Below are positions 11,601-23,400 of a stretch of DNA of 64,000 nucleotides, one piece after another. This stretch comes from Sipunculus nudus (taxonomy: Eukaryota > Annelida > Sipuncula > Golfingiida > Sipunculidae). A program made the translations under genes and the position numbers. How positions within the stretch are numbered: position 1 is the first letter of the stretch; each line of letters starts with the position of its first letter. The stretch is taken from contig CM049311.1 in NCBI GenBank assembly GCA_026874595.1, positions 37,654,676-37,718,675 of the forward strand, in the 5' to 3' direction. Below the pieces are notes generated by a model. The model did not search any database. It was not told the origin of the DNA and saw only the letters and a program-made list of their open reading frames with translations.

Positions 11601-14600
11601 AAATTTGATTATTTTGTAAAGGGCATTTCTGGACATTTAAAATGTTTACTTTTAAGGTTTATGGTTAGGAATATATAATACCATGGTTCTAAAGGAATAT
11701 GCCAGGTATTTTTAGGCTTTCAGCTACACATATAAAAGCTTAATGATCCTATACTGTTATACAGATAGGGGCACCATCGTTGTGGACACCTAAGTAGTTT
11801 GCCTGGCCTGTCTCCCCGGAGGCTTTCACTAAGACCAATTTAGACCTGCGTTATGTTCTGTGCTGAACTTTAAAGGATAGTGTACAGCCTTATGAATGGA
11901 TTTCAATTCTGTTGGATTTAAGCATGTATTTTGCCTTTAAAAAAGTTCTTGTCTTATATGTTATTATATTATAAATTAGGCAGGGATATTATCATAAGAA
12001 TGATGTCTTACATGTTATGCATGTGACTTTCCGCATTACATTTGAGACAAAGACTCCTAAAATATTCAGTAACAATTGTTTTAAGCCCAATGCCACGTAC
12101 AGATTACCTAATACCTTTAAATACCTAAATGCGTGACACGGGGCTTAAGGCTCCCTCAGTGTCTTTAAGTGGAATACATCTGTGTCTGAACAGCCATTTG
12201 ATTGGCACGAACTTAGCTCTCGCATGCAGGTTGATTGTGAATCGGCGTTTTTTTTTTAACACAGAATTACTTACGTTGTAACCAGTTTTTTCGCGAATAT
12301 TTAGCTATCAATAGTAACACCTTAAGAACCTGAACAAGACTTTTTCTTTGTAAAAGGAAAAAAAATCGAAAGCATAAGAAAATTTGGTAAACGGGGTCAA
12401 AGCGGCAAAACATGGGTATATAAAAAAATAGGGATGCCTTATATGACACAATAAGATCGCGGAGGTTGACTACTAGTTTATGTAATTTTATTCCTCACTT
12501 CTCTGTTAAATGTCTGGGTATCAGTTTCATGATGAAATTATTATATGGAATTTTTGACTTGGGTCATTTTTGAATTGTTGTTCTCATTAAGCCCTTGGAC
12601 AATATTGTAATATGCAAGTTATGGCCGTCATAACCAAACTACTATTTCCAGTACGTCGAGAACTAACCCAGCTGAAAGGTTGATCACTTGTCCAAAAGTG
12701 TTCATTGCCAATGATTAATAATAAACAATATATAAAATTTAGGCCTCCATTTACAAATGTTGTATTTTTCCATTATATCAAGAATCATGAAATAGATGAT
12801 TTGTCCATAAAAGTCATAGGATTTAAGCATATTAATAAGGGTTGGAGTAACATTTTGATCTTCCCTTTGTAATGTGCAAATATATTAGGGCTGCCATAAA
12901 AAAGACCAATGTTTCCAGAATCTCAAGAGCTTTCAATGATAACTAGTAAACATCATGTCTGAACCTTGATGTGATTTTTTTTCAATTTTCTATGGCCCAA
13001 GTCAATAATTTCTTCAAGTTCTCAAATACATTGTCAATGTATTCTTTAATAACCTTAGTTTGCTCTCCTTCACTATCGGCCATAGTCAAAGTTTGACTCG
13101 CCATTTCTTCCTGTACACCAGACTCATTGTCCGCCATACCTCCCGTCGAACGGTACTCCCTTTTCTTCAAATATTTTTCTATTCCGTGTACGTTTTACTT
13201 TGTTTGATTTTTTTGGATCTTACTTCCATTCCTCAGACCAACACTAGATATGTCCACTAATCCGAACACTCTGTAATACTCACAATAATCCGACTTTATT
13301 TGAGAGGTCTCGAGGAGCAGGTCCGTCTAGCCAGCCATATTGCACCGGAAGTCTGCATTGTTGCTGAATTTGTTGCAGTTTCTTTATTTAAGGTGGTGCC
13401 ACCAGTCTTGTTAAAGAGAAGGCCATCGAAGATGTATGGACATACAACATTTTAGACAGATATGTCAAACCATTATTGAGTTATGTTCACAGATGCAAAC
13501 AACCCAAAACAACTGTAGGTGGCGCCTATAGTTTTGTATACAGCACAGCTATCCTAGATGTACAGACATACATAATTCCAGGCTGATATGTCAAGTCACT
13601 CCTGAGAAATGCATAGGGATATAGACTCTGAAAACTTATTGTAGGAGGCACCACCAGTCGTGTATACAGGGCGTCAAATTCTTATTTTTTCCCTATTTTT
13701 GAGTTATTCCTAATTTTTTCCTACTTTCAGGAAAAATTTCTATTTTTATGGTCATGATGTGTTTTATCACATACGGTTACTGTATTTTCATCAGGCAAAA
13801 CATAAATTTTATCACGTCAGAAAGATCTTGCCATCATTATAAACCTCACTTTTTCAAACCTTAAATTGTTTAAACATTCCAATTTACAAAATTTGAAGTA
13901 TCCAATAGGGCTGATTTAAAAGAGGAATTTCAATAGAAGAAGTGCTAAGAAACACAAAGCCTGAAAGTAAACTGATGTGTAGTTCTTTCATATTTAACTG
14001 CTTTCATTCTGTGTAATTAAATGAAATTGACTTAACCACCCGAGCCCTGATGCCGCGCCTTTTTTTACTTAATTGACCTATCCACCACAGCCGAAATGCT
14101 CCGCCCTTTTAACTTATTATTGTAATGAGCCCCCAAAACGCTCCTACACAGAAGGTCTTCCATGCCCATGGTAGCGAGAGCTGCTTAGGTCATAATAATG
14201 ACGTCACAAAGATCGATGACGCATGACGTCGTATTGACTGACGTCATCAACTGGTATCGCCTGGCCATTGTTTACTATATCGTAGTTATAATGAGTTCTG
14301 TCTTGCAATATTTTGGATTATTCGTCTCATACGAATTACGTGCCTGGTAAGACATTATTATTCACTCGGTAGTCGGAGGAATGGCTCCTGCAACCTATAG
14401 CCTAGAATTTTTTATATTGTCTGCTTTGTATAATAAGAAATATCCCGGAAAACATGCCGACATTTGTACTGGTAGTATTTAAAGACTAAACGTGTTTTTT
14501 TTTGTCAGAGCTCTGTCAAATTATGCAAAATCTTGTTTTTGTCAGATGATTGACGCTTGACAATGTTTAAGGTCACCTGATTGGTTGCTCGATAGTCCAA

Positions 14601-16022
14601 AGTTTATGATTATTCATTGAATGAATATGCGGTTAAGGTCACATACAGTTCATGGGTAGGTCCGCCCACCTTGGATACGGTTGCTAGGTTGGACATTAAA
14701 CGAAGAAAGCGTGCTGTTTATACACGTGGAACCGGCACTTCAGCCGTATATCGCACCAGACTTCAAACAGTATTAATTTTACCAAGAACGCATCCTAAGT
14801 TTTAAACGGGCCCAATCACCTATTTGTTCTTTCTAAAGTAAAGGTAATCCTTTGGAGCTTTTATAAAATAGGCAAGAAAACAGGGATATCACTGCACACG
14901 GGCTACTTGTTTTGTTCATATCAACGCGTTTATAATATGCGAGGGCCCGCCAAAATAATCAAAACAAATTCAACAAGGGCATCTGGCAGCAAGTCAGATA
15001 AGCCAGAGCTTTGCAAATGACGTTTTGCAACAAGTGACCTTTCTACCTCCGCATATGTGCAACCTACCACCTTAGGTTACATGTTTTTCCCATTTGTAAA
15101 CACAACAATGTTGTTGATAAACAAGATCTTAACTCCTTCATGAAGGCGTTATTAAAACTTTTCACAACCAAAATTACCCTTAGATCATTAAGATATACAC
15201 AGAGGAAGCCAGAAATCACATAAATTCTTTTTCAAAATGTAGGTGATAAAACCCCTTATGTAGGCTACAGAGATGTTTTAAATATAAAATTGAGAAGTTT
15301 GATGAATTGCGCCTATTTCGGATCGATACGGCCAGTGTTAGAGAACGCATCAGCTGACGCCTCGCATCAGCCATGGCACCTGAGCGGTTAGTTAAAATTG
15401 ACAATTCGTTCAAATCTAAGAGAACAAATTCGAAAATCAACAAATCGAAAATTATTAAAATATATGTTTATCACCTAGGGTGCAGTATCAACAAAAAATT
15501 AAAGATGACAACGTAAAAAGTGTTGCTTCCATAAAGGTTAAAGCGACACATGCTGTCATGGGGGGGGGGGGGGAGAAATAACTCATTTTTATTAACATTA
15601 AAGGAAGTCTTGCTTAAATGTATTACTCAACTATTGAATGTTTGTTTCGTCAAATCATCAAAGTAATTGAAATTAATAATAAAAAAATCAAACTAGAACA
15701 TGTCAAAACCAGTATTCAAGCAATAAATTATTGAAGGGCAAGTAAAATCACAGATGATGTGTGAACATCACTATGTGATTAATCATATATCATGTAAGCT
15801 AAATATTTTTTTAAATGAGAAATTATTAAATAAAAATGAAGTTAAAATTATTATTAAATATTGCATGTATATTGATGTTTAGGAAACACCCTGTTTATAC
15901 ACAGGAAGAAAGATGTGTGTACAAGAAGAAATTTAAATGCATATATGATATAGATATTATTTATGAAAGTCCTAAATCTGTAGTATTGTTTTAAATGAGG
16001 TGGTGTAACAAGTGTATATGTA

Positions 16023-16078
<56 letters not shown>

Positions 16079-18535
16079 GTGTGTTTGTATATGTAAATGA
16101 TCAAGGGCAGATCAAAGTTTGTAAAGGGGAGGGTCCAGCCCAAGGGAGACAAATACGGTAGCCTACAAAAAGGTTCGCAGCTCCAGAATTTGTCTCGTCC
16201 CAAGACGCTGATTTCCGATTCAAAATTTTGGAATATTTTCTCATACAAATTACGTGCCATGCAAGTCAGACATTTTATCCACTCGGTAGTCGGAGGAATG
16301 GCTCCTGCAACCTTTGGCCTATAAATTTTTATACTGTCTCCTTTGTATAAAAATAAATCCCAGAAATCATGCTGACATGGGAACTGGTACAGACTACAAA
16401 CAGTACACGAGTTCTGTTTGGGAGAGCTCTCCCGAATTATGCAAATAATATTAATGTCAGGTGACTCACGGTTTACAGTAATATCGGCGACCAGATTGGC
16501 TGCACGGATCAGTTATGTTCATGATTATTTATTAAATGAATATGCTAATAAGGTCACGTTTAGTTCAGGTTGAGGTCAATTATGTTTTAAAATTTATCAC
16601 TGTTGTGTCATTGCTAAGCTTTTGTGCTGTGGACAGTGACTCAAACAAAACTCAGATGTTACTCCTGAAAAGAATACAAAACAATTTTTACCATTTATAT
16701 TCTCTTAATAAATGAGAGGTTTCAACTTGTTTTGATATAATGAGGACATGCAATCCTTGTTCCTTAATGTGAACGAAATGTTCTTATAAACTTAGACCTT
16801 GAGTGGCGTATTCTTTCAGTTCCGCTGTGCAGTGAGACTTCGTCTGGGTTCTGCGTACAGTTCCCCGCAAGAGAGTGATGCGTTCTACGCTGGTTTCCAA
16901 GTAGGTAACGTGTCACCCCCATCCCCACAAACTAAAAGGCTGACAGTTGACGATAAACATTGCTTTAGTAAATGCACAATTCTGCTTTGAGATCTCCATG
17001 GCGAACCAGATATATATCCTGATATCTTGTGATATAACTGCATGCAAATGCATATACTCGAAAGGCTCCACTGAAGAAGGGAAAACTGGGATCAGGAGGG
17101 CTCAAGTTTAACTTTGAATTTAGAAGTTCAATGTTTGCATCGGTATAATCGATTGTCCAATAAAAAACTGAATACATGTGTTGGCTACCTAAAGGCATTG
17201 TAAGAGTATAATTTTCAACTTATCTGTTTACTGAACCGAATGCACCTTCAGCTTCAGGAATATTGTAAGCAATATCTAATTCGAAATGATATCTAATGAC
17301 GCTTTCCATATTTATTTGAAATAATGAGCGCTAAAACATGCAATCAATAAGGGAACTGTTCCCAATGTCTCCAACTTTGTGCTTGTAATTATGGAGAGAG
17401 CGGTTTTGGTGAATTATGACGCATCCTATACTTTTTTTCTGCATTTTCGGCAAACCTGATTTTGTTTTTTATTTAATGCAAAAATAGACTGTTGGACAGA
17501 TTCAAGGTTCAATATGTTCGGTCAAGCATGGATTGTGTTATTCAACTTTTTAAGGTTAACCCCCGAGTACTTCACCTGACTGAAGGAGAAACAAGTGCGG
17601 TCTCTGTTGTACCTACAGTGCCAGTGCTGTCGCCAAGTAGTTCTTATCGCTTACAGATAGAAGTGATCATTCCGTCTAAGAAAAGGCCTGTCTGTGATGT
17701 CCAAGGCTATGAAACAGCTAATTTGGTGACTGGAGATCGATGTGGCATCGAAATTCAAAGTAAATACAAACTGCTTAATATGTTACTCTTTTTCCATAGC
17801 CTAGGTTTATACTTAGTAGATAGGGGGACACAACGTTATATTTTCATATTTTGAATAAAAGTCTTATTGTTCCATAGGAGAGGCGATGTAAACGTTAATG
17901 TTACCAAGAGATAATGCTGCTTTGTAATTTTAGATTTGTTATCATTTTTGCTTAATATTATGATGAAGGTATTGTAGACGAGGATTTTGAAGATTCCTTC
18001 AGAGAAAATTCTGACAACCCCGCCACAATGAACATTACGGCTACAGTGAATGGCGTTAGAGACTTGGCTTCTCGTCTCATGAATATCAAGATGAGGTCAG
18101 ATGAAACTTTTCTTCACCAAGTCTGGGCTAATGTCACCTTGCCCAGCGTACTGGTAAGATAACCTAAGTTTTGAGCCTTTCCTGTTCTCTTTCATTGAAA
18201 CATTCAAGAAACAGAAGTGTTAACCTCAAGTAAAAAATTGATGCATAGACGAACATAATAAAAAAATTGTCTTAATCATTAGATTTGAAAGTAGGTTATC
18301 AAAATCTGTTGACATCGTTTAATACATCGTTTAATCCAAACATCGTGTAGGGGTCTGTCGTTGACAAATCTGTGGCAGATCTTCAAGGCTACGTAGGTAA
18401 TATTTTTCTCTGTTAATTAGAACTCTAGTGTCATAGAGTATGTAAGTGTATTAGCAGTATTAGAGGTAGAATCTTGTTATATATCAATGGATATAAACAT
18501 CATAAATTCCCTAATTTTACCCTGTAACACATCCA

Positions 18536-18589
<54 letters not shown>

Positions 18590-20360
18590 AGGTTCACATC
18601 CGAGACAAAGAAGTGGATCCCACGGACGCGGCTACTTGCTGGTCAAACAATGACCCTCATATCACCACATTTGACCGATGTCTATATGAAAACCATAGAC
18701 ATGGAGAATTTATATTTTATCGTCACAAGACTCTACCGATTCAGGTAATTTCAACTCTGTGAATTAGCATGACATGTTGGGATACTGGTAACTGTTAACC
18801 CCCCCCCCCCCTCTAAAATCAGTGAAAGTTTATACGGGCTAATGAGTCATATTTGGGCCATACTTTTTAGGGATAACTTTCCAAGGTCCCGAAGAGTGCA
18901 GAACCATCGATTGAAATTTTCATTCTATTTTTTTAATCGTGCTTGATCTCAAATATGACTGACCTGCAGAAACTGACCTTTAGCACTAGTTATTTCCAAG
19001 TTGCTGGTGTTGAGGCTTCTAGTAATCGGTCTGCGGTCTTGTTTTTTTTAATTTGTCACTCGTCTTGAATCCTGTTATGTACTGAAACCGCTTTTGTATT
19101 TTTTTACTCTATTCAAGCAACGATACTATTTGCGATAACAACATTTATTCTTTCTTATATAAAGGTGAACACTTTCTACACTCCATGCGGTGTGCCGAGC
19201 TGTAACTGTGCAGTGGCGGTGAAGTCAGGCGCGGATATGTTCATAGTGGACGTGTGTCCCAAGCCGGTATCAATTAATCCCAAACGAATCGGCTTTTGGT
19301 CGTGTTTGGATCACTCTTTGGTGGTCGAACAAGACGGGAACGGGGACTACATTGTAAGTTTTAGAAAATTCTTCTGCTCTTGAATATGCATATTTTAAGC
19401 TGTTACAAGGGGCATGTGTTTTGTTAGTAGATACAGGCTCTGCATAATACAGTTTGTCGGCCATGTATTTTGTGCCGAATGTATCGATTGCATTCTGGAG
19501 TTTCACCTTATGAGTGTTATGACAACAAACACTAAAGATAAAGAATATAAAAAAATGTCAGTTGCACTTTAACAATGATTGTCGATAAATACATGAATAC
19601 ATGGTTAAGTTCATAAAGACGAAAATTTGGTTCTACAAACATCAGGTAACCCTGCCGACAGGGGGCGTGGTATTTATTCGATGGATAAGCGGCACTACGA
19701 TCAGTTCGGTGTCTGTGATGGCTTCCGTTCTTGATTATGGTCTGACCGAGGGCTTGTGTGGGAACTACAATGGCATTGATATTGACGACTTCGTTCACCA
19801 AGGCTCAAAAAGAACGCATCCACAACATTGTCCTCCATTTGAATTATATAATACACAGGAGACTGATGAATTCTCCAGGAGTTGGTCGTAAGTAAATGAA
19901 TTAGCCTTTCAATGGCTTTCTGAGAAAACCTGAATTTCCACAAGCTTGAGACTGATGTTACGCTTTTTGAGTCGATATATGAGGTATTGTTCTACATGTA
20001 TCGATGAATATATATGTTTGCATGTTACTTATTATTCAAATCAATATTCATCAATACATTCCACGTTATCTAAGGGTAGTAAAAAATGTAACACATATAA
20101 TTTTCGCTTATATGTTACTTGGTAGGGTTAACCAAGCTGATCCAAGCAGCCTCTGGAATCCAAAAATCCAAGATGTCGGAGGCCAGCAATCATACTGTCA
20201 ATGTAAAGAAAATCGAACGTTCCGTTCATCATCTGTTGAATGTGGCATTTCAAAAATAGTAAGTATCAACCAGTCACCGTAAACTCTACTCATGGGTGGG
20301 GTGGGGGGGGGATGCCCTTTCAAACTCAAAATTCTTGAAAATAGAAAAGTACAAAAAACG

Positions 20361-20408
<48 letters not shown>

Positions 20409-23400
20409 TATAGCATGTATATAGTAAGCTTGATTTTATAATGTACTACAGTACTGTTTATTTTCTTGAGTTTAGCTTACCAGCCGGCTCACTCCTCAGG
20501 CATAAACTCAAATGATCATGTGTGAATTTAGTTCGTTTAAATTAGCTGGATAAGGCCTGGGTTACTGGGTTCGTTGAGGTTTTCGTGGTCAAAGTAGCTA
20601 CTGGGTTCGTTGAGGTTTTCGTGGTCCAGGTAGCTAATATATATACTAGTGGTGTGCCGATTGATCGAATTAATCGATGATTGGTTGTCTTTCAAAATCG
20701 AGTTAATTGATAGCAATTTTGCCTAATCGATTAAAAAAAATCATGTTTGCACATGCAGACTATGTGTCAGAGATATACGAACACATAGTAACGAACAGCA
20801 TCAAGTCGACTGTGGATTTGGTTGGATTGATTGCTTCATAATGAATTATGAATACCGATGTACATGTCAGACTATTTATGGGGTCAATATTTTAGGTATT
20901 AGTTTACAACAGATTTCAAATATATATATATATATATATCCCGGCACACTTGTCTACCTGGTCAGGGTTCAGAGTCCCCTTTCATGAGATTCTGTATCCG
21001 CACCTAGTAACATCCCGCAGATGTACAGATTTATACATCACAATCAATAAAAAAGGTTTATTTCTTTAATAATACATATTTATGTATTATATATATGTGC
21101 ATATCACATTTTTGCATTATCAGTTTCTCTTTCAGACTGACAAATGCGCGCGCTGGGGTCGTGACGTTACCGCAATTAATGAAAAACGTTGCGAAATTAA
21201 ATGGTCTGCTTTTGCTAGCAGTTCAGTCATCGACTCAGACTTTGGCAGTATGGAGGCACCACCATTCGAATACCCGGATGTCGAATATTCAGAGGTTATC
21301 CATTTTTGCATCTCGGATAAAAATATATAACTTTATACCTATAAATGTAATCTAAAACACTGAACAGGTAAAATACTAAAATAAACACACACATGAATGT
21401 TTCGATTTATACTGGAAAGTGATCCTTTCATCCGTCGAAACTCCCTGGGCTCCGTGAAATCAGTAAAGATAATATTCCAAGGAAAGAAAGGATTCGAAAG
21501 AAAAAAAATGAAGTGGGATAAGCTAAATAATCCGTCCTAAATCAGTTTTCTAAATTTGTTGTACAGTGATCAGCGAAATGTAACCGTCCTTTGGAAAGTC
21601 GCACCATAATTACAAGTAAATGTATCTTCTAACGCAGGATAGGTTTTCTTGCGGTTGCCATCGCAAAACAAACTGTAATGCACTTGCCAGGTACTTGCAA
21701 CCAAAGTTTTGTCGTATGTGGTCGTGAGGAGGAAGAGTCAAGGCAGAATGTATAAACTTTGTTCCATGCGTTCCATGTTCACATTCTACAATTAATTAAA
21801 GCTATATTTATTTTTTAAATAGCTATTTTTTAAACATAACTATGTTTGTTTTTTAGCCTGAGTGGAGAAATGGTTGGACAGAGGAATCGGCCTTTCGACA
21901 CTGCAATACCAGTATTTTGGGTGGGCCAGGGGGAGAGCAATGTTCCAGGCTTGGTAATGTCAGCTACGACAAGTTCATTGGAGAGTGTGTCAGAGATATA
22001 TTGGTAGGTTTTACGGACCACTCCGTTATTAAGAATATCACAGTTATTTATAGCAGGAAGTAGGCCTACTTACTGCATGACTTGACAATGTCGACTGCGC
22101 TGACCCAAATGATACGCAACCGAGAATGTCGGATAACTAGACTCTTCACAGTTAAGATCTCTCAAAGTCAACAGTTTTATGAATACATACCACAAGCACC
22201 TGTATAAAATCGTGTAACAAGAACTTGTTTTACAAGTTTTATTCACAAATTAACAAATATTTTCTTTCGATTACACTACTGCCATGGCAGATATTCAGCA
22301 TGTTCAATTAGTCATATTTTTTAATAACTGTTATATTGATTGAAAATATTTTCATCATATCAATTTATATGATTATATAATGTTAAAGATATATCGTAAA
22401 ATATATAGTATATGACTAGGTATTTCCAAAATATCGATTAGTATTAATGAGTTGCACTCTAACTAAAAAAATTACTTGAAAGTCAGCTAAACAGATATGT
22501 CTCGGAATGTCACTCAATATAGACGTTGTAAGGACCGGATAATGAATGCTGTTTCAAACAAATAAGCTTGGCGGTTCATTTCGCTTCGTCTGAGCAAGAC
22601 CACGGTCACTATAGCGATCAAAGGCTGCAAGCTACCACGGGCAAGCCAGCAGAGTATATCTTCAATGATTCCTCAACAATATTTCTTGTATTATTTGTAT
22701 GGTATTATGATTGTCTCTATGATGTAATTTACTGTATGCCAAACAAGAAATGTCTTGTACAATATATTTTGAAGATAAAAGACCAAATGTAAAGATAACA
22801 TTAACATTATTCACTATGATTTCAAAATGTAAAGAAACAGATCGAATTAACGATGCTGAAATCAAGATCTGCAGTATCAATATATGCTCTCTGTATAAAT
22901 GACAAAACAATATTGAAAGGTGTGTAGATAATAAAAGTGGTTGTAATGTGAGTTTATACAATAGCCTGGACGGTAGTATAAGTTTATAGCATCGTCGACT
23001 GCCCATCTTTCCGGTATAATGTTCTGTTGTTGAAGTTTAGTGTATCATAACAGTCATTTTTTCCGAGATGTTTCCCTGATCGATACTTGTATTATCTTCT
23101 TTGTAGCTGAGTGGAGACGACGGGTGGCTAAAGGATTCCAGAAATAACATGCTTGGAGCTTGCAAGGCCCGACTTTTAACGGACATAACTTTATGGAATG
23201 ATACGAAACCACCCTCCGACATAATGCGGTATCTCTGTCCATCAGAGTGCAATGGAAATGGACGCTGTGAGGATGGTATGTACACATTTATATACCACTC
23301 ATTAATATGTAAAGGGAGGGTAATAATAACATTCGTTTTTCATACATAATCCTGCTTTTCTCCGAAACGGGATCGCCTTACGGGATGCTTACTAAGTTTG

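Larger units (their letters stand above)
10485..16819 (+). other. VWDE-like intron 5, repeats only
   Basis: About 6.3 kb with no exon recognised. It holds a local tandem repeat (13392-13665), paired dispersed repeats (14290-14680 and 16210-16570), a repeat with an inverted partner at 42 kb (14900-15125), a poly-G tract near 15560 and a (TA)n run (16027-16075). Reverse-strand frames near 12.3, 13.1 and 15.3 kb show no known domain. Confidence 0.6.

Noticed and set aside
12982-13170. Reverse-strand frame with MADNESGVQEEMASQTLTM
   Set aside because: Looks protein-like in composition but has no recognisable domain or neighbouring exon.
17492-17554. Upstream extension of VWDE-like exon 7
   Set aside because: The frame continues upstream, but the acceptors there are out of phase with exon 6 or insert residues not expected before VNPRVLHL.
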